In this document: positions 12,503 through 27,550 of the stretch, one piece after another | Numbering within the stretch: position 1 is the first letter of the stretch | Layout: each line of letters opens with the position of its first letter | DNA from: Dasyornis broadbenti | Lineage: Eukaryota > Chordata > Aves > Passeriformes > Dasyornithidae | NCBI GenBank assembly: GCA_013397935.1 | Contig: VZRN01001317.1 | Location: forward strand, 2,872,266-2,936,265 | Length of the DNA: 64,000 bases | Reading direction: 5' to 3' | Made by a program: the position numbers and the translations under genes | Notes under the pieces: generated by a model | Database searches by the model: none | What the model was told of the DNA's origin: nothing | What the model saw: only the letters and a program-made list of their open reading frames with translations

Positions 12503-14426
12503 GATTTGGGAGTTCAGTTAAATGGAACGACTGGATTATCCTCAGTTTTGCCTATATTCACCCACATGTGCATCAAAAGGAACTCGACGAACACCAGGAG
12601 AGCTCCTCTGCCTTTAGGGTGGAGAAAGCAAACAGAACATGGCTCACTCCTCGCTCAGCATCTCTGACTGATGGGGAGATGTCACACTAACAACCACAAC
12701 ACATGGCTTTGGACTGGCGTGCAATCAAAACCCATTGCAAAATCAGAGGAATGCCAAGACAGAAAATAGCTCCTCCTCGATGACAAGCGTAACAGACTTC
12801 ACTGCTATGTTAATAGACAGATGAATGTGTTTTGCATATTTCAAACTATTTTTAAAAACCCAAGAATTAAACTCCTTGCTACCATGCCTGCAAGTTTCCC
12901 AAAGAATATTAAAGTACATGATGCTTTCATCCAATCCTGAGCACACTCTCCATGCACACTGAGCAGATGTGCCCAGCCCCTCCTTTCAGCTGACCAGGTT
13001 TGTGGCAAACTCTGAACCTCGGTTAATTCTCCTGCCTCCCAGCTGAGCTTGTTATCTTGGGCTGAGTGCCTCATTAACCCTGACAACGTGGCTTCTGCTT
13101 GGGTCAGAGGTCCCACAGCACCTTCGAGGTGCCTGCAAAAGGCTGGGGAAATTGCACTGCGTGTGCTGAAACCACACCAGCACAGAGATTCTGGCATGAT
13201 TTGGGGCACTGCAGGTAGGACCTCCTGCCTTTGAACTATTTCAGTACAGCCGAATTCTACATTTTAAATGGTTGTTCAATAATCCTATAATGATGCTTCA
13301 AACAAGTCCATTGAAATGCATGGCCAAATGCATTTTTTTAAGACCGTTTCCCAAGTCCACTCATGTGCTAACTAAACAGGTTTTTGGGGGCTTGCATTCT
13401 ATTCAGGGAAGCGGGAAAAAAAGAATTGATTGGGCAGGAAACAAATTTTCCAATGTCAAATGAATGGAATTATGAACTGAATAGAGGGGAATGGGAAGAA
13501 GTGAAAGCCTTTGTGAACAGATCTGGGGAGAACATCACGACAAATGTACCAGAGGAAGAACTAAACAGCCTTTTCCTTTCGCCGATGGTTACAGAGGAAC
13601 ACTAAAGCAGGACAGTAAATCACCTTCTGTAAAGTGTGCTTAGATGGAATAAAAAGGGCGGTGTCTTGACCTTTCAACAAGGTGGTTGTGAATCTCATAC
13701 ATACAACCTGCAGCTTGCTTCAGAAACCAGGCTTGTTCTGGATCAAATGCACACACATCGTGGCAGGGTGGCAGATGTCAAGTGTTCAAGATCTCTGCAT
13801 AAGCCAGAGGTAAAGCCCTAGCAGGGGACAAAAGAAAAATCTCAGCTAAGAATGATTTGATGGAAGATTTAATTATGTAAGGAAGCTCTGGAAGGACTCA
13901 AAGACTTATTTATGTGAATTTCAATGGAATAGTTATTTAGTCCATAAATTGTTTCCCATTTTTCCCACTTTCCTCTTTCTTTACCATTTCTGTTTCTTTG
14001 CCAAGCAAGTTTAATCAATTAAAAATGTATTATTTTAGTTCTACAAAGTTCACAGCATTTACAGATATATCAACAATCACTGCCTATAATGCTTCCTTTC
14101 AGAGGAGAAGAGCTTAACTGGCCACTAGCAGGAAAGAGACATGCCTGCTTCTAAAATGCAGAATCTTACACAAAACCTGGTAACAAAATGATAGGAAAAA
14201 AAGTCCAAGCCTTCTCTGTTTATGAGTATCTGTTTAGGTTTAGTGTACGCTGCTGTTCAAAGGAGGGAACATTTCTTTCACAAGGGCACAACGAGAAAAT
14301 GTTAGGCTTCAAAAAAAGAAGCAGCAAATTTTGCAATCTCAGAATGGTTTGAGCTCTCAGCAGAACCTCAGTGGTCCTGAGACCATCCAGCTCCCTGCAA
14401 TCATTTCTCCAAAACAGTCAGAATCT

Positions 14427-14428
<2 letters not shown>
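12503..14428. other. Unique non-coding stretch
   Basis: No gene or recognisable repeat. Minus-strand (12841-13209, 122 codons) and plus-strand (13049-13234) open frames overlap each other and match nothing I recognise; they fall in a modestly GC-richer patch. Confidence 0.55.

Positions 14429-14490
<62 letters not shown>
14429..14490 (-). repeat. Split poly-T (T29-C-T32)
   Basis: A run of 29 T (14429-14457), a single C and a run of 32 T (14459-14490). Read on the minus strand this is a poly-A. No reverse-strand AATAAA (TTTATT on +) is present in the 50 bases beyond 14490, so support for a retrocopy tail is absent. GCAG follows at once and gives a superficial resemblance to a 3' splice site. 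The exact length may be unreliable because homopolymers this long are poorly assembled. Confidence 0.9.
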
Positions 14491-14492
<2 letters not shown>

Positions 14493-17400
14493 AGCTTCTT
14501 TGCCTCCTGCAGCTGACAGATATTTGACACTGTTAATGATCACAGTGGGTACTGAAAGCCATCAGCCACTAATAACCTTCAGAGTTAAACAGAAGTGGGG
14601 TGGGTCTGTCTCTTCTCCTTGACATAACAAGACAGATTTTCCCACTGCAGTAATTGACTCTTATTCTGATAGTGCCCTACACACTTGGTGATAATTTGTA
14701 GGTGCAAAAGCAGACAAGTTTCTCAATGTACATTAATACCTAGGCTCTGAGAAGATACTTTTTATCTTTTATAAAACCTTTTCTAGAAGTTTTTTTACCA
14801 GAAGAAATTGCTTCAGCCCCACATAAAATTCCAACCTCTTTCCCTTTTGCACGTTAAAAATCAGGAACTGGATCCTGTAAACAAGACTGTTCAAGTAAAG
14901 GAAATACATAATTAGATCTTAATTTTAGAGGAAGGAACTGATAATTGTGTGATTACCCTTCAGCTATGGGAACATCTTGCTCCAGTAATGGTCCTATTGA
15001 ATTACATGAGGCCACTTCTGAAACAAGATAACATTCTATCCAAATATTAGTTGAGACTCTTAAACACTACACTAAATTATTTCAACAGTACTACAGAAAA
15101 TGCACTTGATCTGAAGTACCCAGACCATCAGATTTTCTTCTGTTAAATACTGTCAAGTCAATGCTAGCAATACTGCCAAATTAAAACTTATACACTCTTA
15201 AAATGCGAATTCTTTTAAGCATGTTTATTTTATGTATTAAAACTTGAAGTTTCTGCTTTTCAAAAATCTAATTCTATTCTCATTTTCTCTTTTCTAGATA
15301 ATTCCCCATTCAAGTTATTTTTGCCCTCCACTTCTCATTTGGCAATAGAAAAAATTCTCAGTGACTTTCAACGTATACGTAACAGCCTATGTATTGGGAT
15401 TTCAGGGTCTTAATCACCACAAAATGTTGCAATGACTAGACTAAAAATAACGGTATAATATATTAAATTCCAAAGTATCATCACCTTTCTTTAGAATTAT
15501 GAAAGGCCACAAAAACCAGCCAAATAAATTTTATAGTTCGTTAAAATATTATTTTTACAAAATCTGTGTCTACGACTAAACTAAAGTTATCGTTTCCACC
15601 TTTAAAATTGAAAAACATTTCTAGATCCATTTGAACAGATTTTAAATAATAATTTTGAAAGGGTAACAAGCAAAGAAACAAAACACCTAAAAGACTGAAA
15701 TACATCATGCAGCCTGGACAGAATAAATATACGGAAACATCTTTATTGATAGATCACATTTTCTTCATGAAAAGTAGCAACTGGTTGTATGGTTGTATTT
15801 CCCTCTGTTTCACTAGATAAAACTGTCTATTAAATAAATTTGAAGACTAAAATATTATAGTCTGTCAAAGCGATTTAAAAATATATTTATGTATATAGTA
15901 GAATCTGGAATTTAAACACTCAGAGCAATGAAACTGCAATAAAAGTTGTACAGCTGTGCTGATTTTTGTTATTCAAGATATGGCCTTAAAGTCCCCTATG
16001 TGATAATTGGGTGGATACAACTGTTCGAGTATTTTTTTTCTGTTCTATTTTTCTCCTTTCTGCCTTCAAGGCAGAGCTCGTCAGTTAGAAATCTTACTCG
16101 AAGGCAGTTTCAAGAGAAAGACAACACATTTGCTATCTCTAACTTGAAAACTACAAATTAGTTACCTTCCCTCACCCGCCTGCAAAAAAAGGCACCCTGC
16201 AGTGCACTCTTGCATTGACTGAATCACCTGGAAGAGCCCAGTGATCAGATTAGACACAAGTTAATTTCTGCCTAAATCGCCTCCTGGCACTCCAGAAGCC
16301 ATCCCACGTCTCCCAGAGCAGAGCCTCCGTTATGTGCAGTGACATTACCAGGAGATCTGTCATGTTCAGCAAGCGCCAGCCCTTTAATTGCCTGTCATTA
16401 CAAAACACTTCTGCTTTAAATAACAACAAACCGCAGCCACGTTCTTCCCGGACTGATTTTTCACAGTTCCACGTTGAATCTTAGAGAAAAGGAAGGAGGA
16501 CAGGTCAGTGTCTACAGAGGAGTTGTGTCAAATGACTGTGAAGCAGAAATGGCCCCATCTTCCACAGTCATGCGGCCTCCAGCAACATCGTCATCCTTGG
16601 AGGGCCCTCCAGAAGGACCCTTTGAAAAAACTGCGTTTAATTAAAGCTGCTGGTAAGAAAGATTTGCTTGGGAAGGACCTTGGTGCTCTTCTGCACGCCT
16701 CTGAGCTGGCTGCACCTCTGCGAATCTCAGTGAGAACGAGGTGACCTAGGTGGAGCAATGGTCTTTCGAGTTAAATTTGGAGCAGGCTTAAACCCAAATG
16801 CTTTTGTAACTTCTGGGGTTCCTCAGGCGGTGTAGAGGGGAAGGAACTCTTGTGAGGTTCTGTCTGACTCCTGCCTGTTCCTGAGGGAACACATGGCAGT
16901 GTCTCTCTCTGGCTTTGTGCTGCTGACCCTTTCTCATGGCTGGGAGCTCTCAGCTCCCGGGAAAAATTAAGCACAGTGGAGTCTGTCTTACACACATGGG
17001 TGTTTGGACATGGGTTGCCATGTTTCCGTTTGTGGAAACAGACAAGGAGCGAGCCTGAAATGTGATTAGGTCAATCCTAATGTGGACGGTAAAATGAAAT
17101 TAAACAGTATAAATTAGATTCAAAGCATTTTTTGGCAAATTCTCCTAACACAGCACCACCCCCCATAATTAGAGACCACAGTGATTCAGGATTTCATGGG
17201 CTGTCACTGTCTCTAGGCTACCTGTGCCACAGTCTCATCTCTAATTTCATCTTTTCATGTGCATCATGAGAAATGAGGCTGTCTTCCCTTTCTCAAACCT
17301 CAAAATACCAAACGTTCCCCGTGGAGTAAAAGAGGTGAACACAGAGACCAAAAGGCAGAGAAACAGCTGGGTTCCTTCCTGCAGAGACCTTCTGTAGGAT

Positions 17401-20400
17401 CCACAGAAGAAAAAGCACAGGGAGCAAGACACCAGTATTACCATATCTTTGCATTAGACAACTTTTGCTTTCACCACCAAATTTACAAACATCATTAAAA
17501 ATCATCTCCCAGTTACAAGAGAAGCAACCAGGCACTTAAGCACTGCTGCAACTGCAGAGTCCTCATCCAGCATTTCAGCCTTGAAGACCAGAGTTCAAAC
17601 TGAGCATAAGTTACCATCTAAAAGAATTTAACACCATCACCCTTGTCTGTAAGGCCTGTTTATTTCACGTGTTGAAAGCAACAGATTGCTGTAATTGGCA
17701 ACCACAGCTAAAAACCAGAGAGGACAAGGCATTGCATTACAGTGGCATTAAAAACATCCAAGTACAAAATCTTCTACTGACGGGGCTGGCGCAGGAAGTG
17801 CAGGGGGGGAGGCTGTTTGAAAAACAGCAGCTCTACAGCCAATATGTCTCAGTCTTGTCTGTAGCCTCTCCAAAAACTTTAGCCAAAATGTATTCAAAGT
17901 TAACTGTGAAACAAATGCTTCCCCTTTTTAATTTAAACTTTTGGGCCTAATTCTCTTTTTCTAGTGGTTTTTGAGCTTCCTTATTTTAGTTCATCACTAG
18001 CACACCTGTTAGGGACACTATGTGGACTAGATTTTTAAGCACATTTTTAAGCACATTTAAAAATCCAACTAGGCATGACAAGAGCAAATCCAAAGGCACT
18101 GACTCAACTCTAGAAGTTTCTGATAATCTAGAAAATTTTAACTGAAGAAAGGAGGAATTATAGAATCTTGCATTAGACACATGTTCCACAAAATTCATAT
18201 AGGAAAAAAAAATCTCTTTTTCTCACCCTGGAGAATGAGATGGATTTTTCTAAGAGGTGAAGCCTTACTCAGTTTGCTATTCCAGTCAGTCCTGTTGACT
18301 TTGACAATATGAAGTTAAAAACAAGAGTTGCGGAAAATCCCAGCTTGCTTGTCATTTAAACAGGAAGAATCTCTTGCTCACATATAAGCTGAGTTCTGTG
18401 AGTGAAAACTAAACAAGCCTTTTTAGTTGTTTTGTTTCTATTTTATGAGACTCAGGATTTGTGGATGGCCATTGAGCTGCTAGTGATATCTGTCACGAGC
18501 AGACTGACTCAGTGGGGATTTAACATCAGCCAGGTTCCTTTGGTACTCCTGGTAAGCTTCCATGACAATGGAACAATTACAAGACTTGAAAATAAATAAT
18601 GCTTTAGTCAATTGCACCTTATTTTAAAACGGATTCATGGCAATTCAATGAAGGTAATTTGTTTTTCTCACTCCTTCTGTAATTATTCTGACATATTCCT
18701 CGCACCTGAGCCAAAACATTTCCTAGGTCAAGGAGACTAAATGAGATTTCTTGGGTCAGCTACTTTTTTTGGGAGTTAATAATTTAACAAGGTCCAGAAA
18801 ACACATTTTTCACAACCATTTGTAGACAGAAAAGATACCTGGATGTCTGATTTCACAACAGATGATGGGGAAAGTGGGAAAGAAACAGCCAGTTTATAAA
18901 ACCCTTTATATCACTGTGCACATATGTAACAGCTTAAGGAAGACTCTAATTAGGTGAGGGAAATTTTTTAATGGTCCAGGCTTGGCATGAAAATCTCTAT
19001 GGTGGGACATTTTTACTACGAATATAATTGACACTTTGCCCCAGCAGCTGAGGATTTACAAACCTTTTTTCATTTTGTGCTTTTTTTCAGCACATGCAGG
19101 CATTTTACTCTGAGAGCCTCTAATTTTATTACCTGTGAAGCAGTTAAATGCTGAGGTGATATTAACCTCTACCAAGAGCCAGGTACTCAGGAAATATCAC
19201 ATTTTAGTTATTACTCTATTCATAAATACTAAACCTGGTGTTTTTCCAACATCCAAGGAAGCCTGCTCAGTTACTGTGTTCTCTATTTTCTATGCAATCA
19301 GATCAGGGAAGATGTTCCAGGCAGTCCAGAGCCGCTGTCTCTTACTAAAACCCACGCATTAGACTTTTAAGAGATACAGAGAGCTAAAATGAAAAATGGT
19401 AAATCAACATACAAAAAACTTCATACTAGTGCTTTTTGAATTCATTTTAAAAATTATTTTTCTGTACTAAACCAGGCTGTAATATCATGACAATCTTGCA
19501 CTACTTTGAGCTTAATATTGCCTCTAATGTGACTTAATTTATTTTACAAATTATAGAATAGACACCAAAACTACTTAGATCTGGAGAAACAGAATCAGAA
19601 ATCTTAGCTTGTGTTTCTGGTTTTGTTCCTGATTTGCTGGTTCAAGACTCACACATCACTTGAGTTTATCTATAAACTTGAAAATATATAGGTATATAAA
19701 TTTGACTGCAAAAAGTCTGGGAGTTTTGCTTCATATTAACCTAAACCCTTGTAGTAGGGAGTTGATAATATCATGGTGGGGGGAGGTTGATAACGGATCA
19801 GTAAGGGAACCTGACCCTTGTTATTGTGTAACTCTGGCAAACAGATGTTCCTGTTACATCTATCCAGTGATAAAGGTAAAATTTGGGTGAATACCTTTCA
19901 GCCCTCCTGAGCAGTTCCAGACTGTTCTCTTTGACTGCCTGCTAGCTGTTATTCACTGTGATTTGTGATCTAAGCCAAGCAACTCCTCTTTTTTCTGCTG
20001 TCCAAACAGATGCCTGAACCATCCTTGGCAGGAAAATTGAGAACACTGAATAACAAACACTGAGCAGCAGATGTGAGAGTTAGAGCATGACTACCTTTGT
20101 TCAAATTCAAATTCAGGTATTCATATGGCACCCAGATATTCTCTAAAAATAGTGCATCGTGTCAGCATTTGTGCTTGGCAAACAAGGTGCTTTGCTTCAT
20201 GAGGGCTGAATGCAACAAATTTCAGGGGATTCACACCAATGTTGTTAACTTCATTTATTTGTATTTATCTGTCTTCAGGTGTTAGGAGAACCTTGTATGA
20301 GAAGCTGTAAATATACACAAAGTACAACACAGTCTTTTCTGGATATCTAAATTTTTATTTTTTTTTTTTTCCCCCAGCTAAAAAAGCAGTCACATATCTA

Positions 20401-23400
20401 CAAAAACACTCAGGGAAGTGCTTCCTGTGTATTTAACACTTATTTTTAATTTGCACCTATCTCAAAATACACATGCTTAATCACTCCCTGCATGATCTGT
20501 AAATTGAAGAATTACAATAACTCCCTGCCTTTGGGGCATGGAGTAGAAAACATTTCATAAGCACACACTGTAGTACCCATTGCCGGAACAGATACACCGG
20601 AGAGTGGGCTTCTGTATCCATCTTCTTCAGTTTTAGCTGAACTTTCATCAACAACAGAGATCTTATGTATAATGTGCTACAGCTCCCAACCAAAGCCAAG
20701 AAACATTGCCAACAAAACTATCCAGATTCTGATTTTATGCTCCTCTCCTTTCTCTGCCATTCCAATGATTATGCCATGCATTTATTTTGGTGACAGGAGA
20801 AAAAAAGAAGCGAATAATCCACTGGTATTATCAGAATTACTCCTCCAAATTTAGGCATTTCTAGATGACAGAGCACCATGCAGACAAGTCAAGCTAGCAC
20901 AAAATCAGAACTTGAGGCTGGTTTTTCTTCACAGCCCACCTAATGTGGCACTATCATTTTTGGTTTCAGCCTGAGCTCATTCTAGATCTGTTTGAGCATC
21001 TATTCCCCTGGGATGTACAAATCCAAATGCTAACAACACATCCAAGCACTTCCTGGGAATTACAATGCCAGGCCCTGGTTAAATATCCAGCTTCCATGAC
21101 CTTGAGTGACCTTCTCAGGTAACCCTGCACATGCAGCTGTGCATCACACACAAACGTGTCTCCAGCTCAGCTGCATGTGATCCTAAGTCAATGGGATAGA
21201 AAATATTTTGACAGAGCAGTTTTGCATCCACATCCTCTGCCCTGTCAGAAGGAGTAAATTTCTCCCTCAACAGATCAGTAAAGTCAAAATGCATCATTCA
21301 TGTGCTCCTGGAATACAGACGATAACATCCAGTTTATGATGTGTTAAGAATAAAAACTTTTTGTAACATTTCTCTTTGTTATTTATTTACTTACATATTT
21401 TATGTGGTTTCTACTTTTCCATTTCACTACAAACACAGCACTTGTAAAAAGAAAGCAGAGGAAAGCTAGCTCTCTCTAAATAGCACACATTTGAGAGGTT
21501 CCAAACCAGCAGAAATCCAGGGAGCTTTTCTCTGGGACATGCCCTCCACCTCCTGCAACAAATGATTTTGTGCTCTCAAACTTCCAGACTCTAACTGAGG
21601 TACATGAACTTTCTACACTTTTGTCCTTTATCACTCAAACACCTTTGGAAATCTCACCTGTTACGGCTGAAGTTTTGAAAATACGTCAAGAACAGAACCA
21701 CAGTGACCTCCAGGCTTTCAGTTAGTCCCCAAATAATTTATAATTTCCCATTAAAATTTATATACTTTCTTGAACTGACACTTTTACGTAGAACTGGGAA
21801 GAGTGGTTGGTAATACTAATATTTTTAGAAGATACCTCATATGAAGAGTTCATTTTACACAGTTACACCATTTCACATAGATAATTCAACAGTACTGAAG
21901 CCAGGCAAATAAAAGAATCTATTTTGTTTTTATAAATTGATCATGCAGTAGATTTTAATAAATCATCTCTTTTACTATAGCATGAAATTACTGAACACCG
22001 AAAATGTTCAAGTTACTAAATAACACACCCAAACATATCTTATATGTAAATGCTGATGTTGACCCCAGAATAACCTTTTTTTCATCTACCTAAATCTGTC
22101 TATACTGCATAATTTACTGTTAAAGCAAACCAATTAAATGACAGCATAATATCTTTTCTGCAACTGACCAAAAATATCATAAGAATTCAGATACAAATTT
22201 GATATAACTAGAAGCTCACAGTTAACTAAATACAAATTCAAAAAATGAATTACCATTTCAAAACCAGAAGTATTGCTGAATACTTGTGTCACTCTGTAAT
22301 GGTGGTAACTATCAAACTCAGCTGGAGAGCAGCAAAGGGACCCCTGTGATAATGAGTAATTGCATTCATGAACGCCATTATTTCCGCTGAAATACTGCAT
22401 TTCCAAAGAGCTCAAGTAGCTCAAGGTAAAAATGCTACAGCAGAAGAAAGCTGGGGGAGATGGAGCAACCCCAAACACTGTGGGGTGATTGGTCAATACT
22501 GCTCTCACAATAATCATGAGGATTTGATTTTTTTAAAGCATCAAAGCAATTAAGAAGGAAAAAATTGAAATTAATGGAAGTTGAATGTCATCCCACTGCT
22601 GCTGCAAATCTTATCCATGTTCTTCAGAGCGCATTACAAAGGTAAATGACATCAGGGAAAGGTTTTCACAGACCCAGGAGGACAAATAAGTGCCCAGCTC
22701 TCATTAAAAAGTTTTAGACTGAAATAAATCCACTAGAAACAAACAGAGAGCATTAATTTATGGTGTAATGGAAAACAAATTTTTTTCCTCAAAGCATTAT
22801 GAATTGCAAAGCTAAACCAAGGAAGACAACAATTTAGATAACCCTATCACTCAGACAGCAGAAAAAAAAATATTTTTTTGCATTGAACAAGTGAGTGATG
22901 GTAATGAGAAAGGTATGAAAATGACAGTACAGAGACATTCACTGAGATAAACCTACCCACAAGGAAGGCACCCACAACATCATGATGATGATTTTTTAGC
23001 AAGGTGATGACATACAAGTATTTGACATCTTTCATTAAGAAATTCCCTGGAGCAGCACTGAGTGCTTTGTCTTAATCCAACAAAGCACAGAGAAGACATG
23101 GAACAATGATTTAAAGAACATTCTTAAGGATGAGAAGGTACTTTTTGATTTTCTGGACAGTAGACAATTGTGTTTGTGCCTGTGCGGGTTCTACTAAAGA
23201 TGAACTTCAAATATTAATATAATTTTAATCTGACTTCTCTGCCTGACAGCAAAGTGCCTGGAATATATAAAGGCATAACCAAAATATCACAGGCACGTTT
23301 AGGAACTTTTCATTCAAGGGCAAAGTATTGGTGTGCCCTAGTCTATCCAAATGGCAACAACAGGATCTAAATAAAATGACCTTAATCGCCATTCCCCTCC

Positions 23401-23636
23401 TACCACAAATCTTGAGAATGGCTGCAGTCCTGGAAATGGAAGAGTTGAATACATGTTTAAAAAAACATGGAAACCTTTGGAGCTCTGTACAATACAGAAA
23501 ATGAATTATACTGCAGCTTCATGCAAACACCTTGTTTACAAGAATGTGCTTTTGTCGTAAGTAGAAAGGCATTTGCCAGGGTGGCCCAGCTTGGTGACTC
23601 CCTGAAGTTAGGACTCTGTAACTATGATCATCAGAT
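14491..23636. other. Unique AT-rich non-coding stretch
   Basis: About 9 kb without a recognisable gene or transposon; open frames reach at most 127 codons (22134-22517, minus) and look random. Minor items are an 8-bp tandem (tggttgta, twice, 15782-15797), a 15-base palindrome at 16060-16074 (ctgcctt-c-aaggcag), a 12-bp tandem at 18032-18055 and a T13-C5 run at 20358-20375. The section 16210-16460 is compositionally balanced and is flagged in the findings. Confidence 0.55.
18032..18055 (+). repeat. 12-bp exact tandem repeat, two copies
   Basis: The unit tttttaagcaca occurs at 18032-18043 and again at 18044-18055 without mismatch. This is a simple local duplication. Confidence 0.9.
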
Positions 23637-23680
23637 TACATACATATATATACATACATATATCTATAAATAAATAAAAT
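23637..23680 (+). repeat. TA/CATA-type microsatellite
   Basis: An impure run of TACATA, TATA and TAAATAAA units. An open frame of 68 codons that reads into it ends in Tyr-Ile-His repeats, an artefact of the microsatellite. Confidence 0.85.
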
Positions 23681-26600
23681 GCCGTCTGGGAGAAAGTTCA
23701 CTGAGCTCCAGCATTCTTTGAGGGGGAAGGGCACAGAGGAACAAAAAAAGGCACCAAAAATACAGATTAAAATCTGAAATGTCTTTTTGTTTCACTACTT
23801 TTTAACTTCAGAGACGCAGTAAAATCTGTTTTCAGCTAACTGATAGCTCTAAGGTGATTTAATATCTTCAGATGAAAGTAGCCATATAAAAAGGAAGAGA
23901 CAATAGATTGGTATTTTTTATTTCCTGGCATACACACAACTTTTTCTCCTTTATGTGGCAACAAACCGAAGAAACCTCAGCATGGTTTATAGGTGGGGGA
24001 GAGAGAAATCATTTCCTAAGTGTCATTTACACAGGGAAGGACACGTTAAACTGAAAGGATTGCAGCAGTTAAGAGAAGGAGAGCAGAAGTGTTTGAAGAG
24101 CAGTGAGTAACTCTTCACAGGGAAATTCTGCAGTGAATTCCCTCTGAGAGCACATCCTGCCCCTCATTCACCTCACACACAGCTCCTGCTGCCTTGTCCT
24201 CACCACCTGCCTTGTGCCCAAGGCCTGTCTTGCTGCCTCTTGTTGCACTTTCAATCAAATTTTACTGTCCAGACCTCTCCTATTCAGGTCAAGGTCAACT
24301 TTTTAGCCGCCTCAGTGGTGCAGGATGTTTTGGTGGAGAATAAGGAAGCACATATTCGTTCCCATGACACTGAGTGGGTGTTTTATCATTCACCTGAGGC
24401 TGGACACAACTTTTATCATCGTGTCTCGAATGGAAATCGCAGGCAGCACAGCCAGTGGAGCCACAAGAGCAGCAGAAATAATGGCAAGGCAGTGGGATCT
24501 GGTGACCTGACAGTGCCTTTCTCTCTCACCAGTGAAAATCAGAGCTGAAGTGGCGTAATAAAACCACAGAGCAAATGAGCACACGGTTACCCCTGGCCAA
24601 AACGTTTACTATGCCTGTTTCTACAATATCATTCTAAAAATTTAGATTCTTAGAAATTTTGAAAATTCAATTTTTAGCAGACATCTCATTAATCTTAGAT
24701 TTTTTTACATCCTCAGTATCTCAGTTTTCCCTCAGTAACTTTAAAGCCCGCTGGTTGACCTTAACCAAATCTGATTAAAGACAGTTATTTCAGAGAATTT
24801 AACACAATTTTCATGGATATCAGTGACCAGGTACAGGATAGATGCCATAGAAGAAAAAGGTCAGAGAAGACCCGGTAGGATTAGCATCCTAAAGAATCCA
24901 ACCAACAGGCTTGCATGTCAAGAAAAACTTTGGACTCCAAAAGTTTCATTGCTCAAAGCACCAAATCTTCCACAATCAATATTTTTCTGTTGTACCATGA
25001 AGCAGCAATTAAACAAATAATGAGTATCAGCAGCAACTCCACACTAGTAATTCACAGTTGGTCAGAAGCCATTAATTTGTGTCTCTGTGGACTGAGGTAG
25101 GTCAGTTATACTACAGAATAAAAATGCTCCACATTGTATCCATATGGATAATTAACGAGCAAACAGCTCACAGTGCTCAACACTAGTAAGGAACGGTTGG
25201 GATCAATTATCTGTTATCAACCAGTTATATTGTAAAATTGAAGAGTTTAATTTTTTCTGAATCCTGCCAGAAAACTTGTCCTACCAGACTTCATCCTGAT
25301 TGCACACATCAGTTGCAAAATACAGAACTGATCACTTGATGAAGCCAAGACATTTCCTAGCTCCTCCACACTGCTTTTCTAGCTTTTATGAGAGAAAGTT
25401 CTCCACGAGTATGATTAACATGTTCCAAGGTCTTTTTCTGGAGAGACAGCTTTGACTCTTCCTGTGTCCAAAGAGCACAAGGGAAACCTGGGCTCAGATT
25501 GTTAGCACTGGACTCAAAAAAAGAAAAGAGCTTCTTTCCTGGATTCTGCCCACACACCCTCCTTTAGGTGCACTTCGGTTCCCAGTGAAATCTGTCTGAC
25601 TGTTCATTCCAACTGACATGACAAAGATCCTTCGCCTAAAGAGATCCTCCCAGACTGGCATTAGGTTGTGATCTCTGGCTGCAGGAAATCGCCGAACGAG
25701 CTGCACCAGTCTGTAGCATTCTACCCCATGGTATGATCTCTTCAGAAAACTGCTTGAGCAGATGCATCTGCCTACTGCAAAGCCATGTTGAACTATGGTG
25801 AAGAAAAAAAAAAAAAGGGGAGAGTATGCAACAAAACATTTCAGGCAGATGGAGAGAAATGGTTACTGCTACTGACTGCATATGAATTGAACACTTGCTT
25901 TCATTACATTTCCCTTTCTGCCATCCTGGCCTGCTTATTAACTTGCTCATCTCCTATGCCTTGACCTTTTCTCTGTAAGTTTTTTGAATTTGGAAACATC
26001 ATTAAGTATGAATATGTACCATTTCACTGCATGAAAATATAGCATGAACTTGCAGGCCTGCAAGAATTTCCCCAAAATAAATTTTCATAACAAAGCCAGC
26101 ATGGAAGCCCAGGTAAGAGAGAAAGTCATCAGAACTGATGTACAGTTCGAAGATTTTGCAGTATTCCCTCATCCTAAATCTGGTTCAATATTCAGAAGGC
26201 TAAAAAGAACTTCTTTGTTATGTAAATTGCATCCTACATAACAGGAAATTAAGTGAGATTCAGTTCAGTTAATTTATAGCCAATTTACTATCTTGATAGT
26301 GCAGATAACATATTTGTCTATTCCTTATGATTTAGAGGAATTAAAATAGTGGAATTATTCATATACATGCATAATGTAGATAGTCAATAGATTTATCTTT
26401 TACCTAATTGTTATGCTTCAGATTAGTCCCCATCCCCAAAGATTATTCCTGATTTTATAGCCTCAGGCATACATATTGGACTCTTTAAGTGGAAATAATT
26501 TTAAAATGCACAAAGCCTTTCTCAACAACTGTTTTGCAGATGATATTTTCTGTCATATCAGACACATTCACTGACTTTTCAATGAATAGAATCAGAATAT

Positions 26601-27550
26601 TATAAGAGTGGCCTATGTTTTATCTGAGGCCAACTGTAACATGTTCAATGGAAGCAGAACTAGGATATATTTTTGAAATTAAAAAAAGGAAGTATATATA
26701 TATAAAAATCAGTAAATACCCTGTGGAGTCAGTCTGTTCAGCAACAAATACCAGATCCTGAACTGGTGAAGAGGTTTTGCAGACTGGGGCCAACCTCTGT
26801 AAGAAGCTTTACAGGAAATAGCTCTTTCTTGTAAAATGGAATTAGGATGCACAGCCTTTGGTTTCTATTTGCAATTATAATTCATACACACTCTTTCCTT
26901 TGTTTCAAACACTGTTCCTTTCTTGGATGGAAGTCTTCTCTTACAATTCCTGTTCCCCTCTGTAGGAGGAAGATTAAACTCAAGCACAGGAAGTTCATCA
27001 GCAATCCACCAATCCCCCTCTTCTGTAAACCCTAAAATATCAGACTCCATGAACTGATTTTCTTTCATTCTCTGCTTCAGGCACAACTGTTAATGAAGTT
27101 GCCCAGTCTGTTGAGATTCTAAAGATTTATTTGTTATACTGAATATAATGTCAAGACAGAGAGTTATTGGTTGCTTTATTCAGACACTTTTATTCATGAA
27201 GCTGAATACTGGAACTTACAGAAGCTTAGCTCACTCCATGCATCATTCCTGAAACTTAGTTAGCAGCTTAATGCAAACTTAGTTTAAAGGAGAATAATTG
27301 CCTTTAACATGCAAATACTTTATAAATAAATTGCCTTAAAGCATCTAAGTGAATTACTTTGTCATATAATCGCTCTTAGTGTAGTTGGGGACTGACTTCC
27401 TTCTATTAACCCTTAATCAATCTAAACCACGGCAGTCAGGATTAGAAATGATTCTTTAAATATCCTACCCTGTTCAGTTTGTCTCCCCATCCCCTCTCAT
27501 ACTCACACTTGAGCTCTGCTGCATCGAGGCAGCTTTTAAAAACCCAACCT
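23681..27550. other. Unique non-coding stretch
   Basis: No gene seen. A 102-codon frame at 24240-24548 (+) overlaps other open frames on both strands in a region of mixed base composition; I recognise no domain in it and treat it as chance. An A-run lies at 25804-25816 and a (TA)6 run at 26693-26704. Confidence 0.55.
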
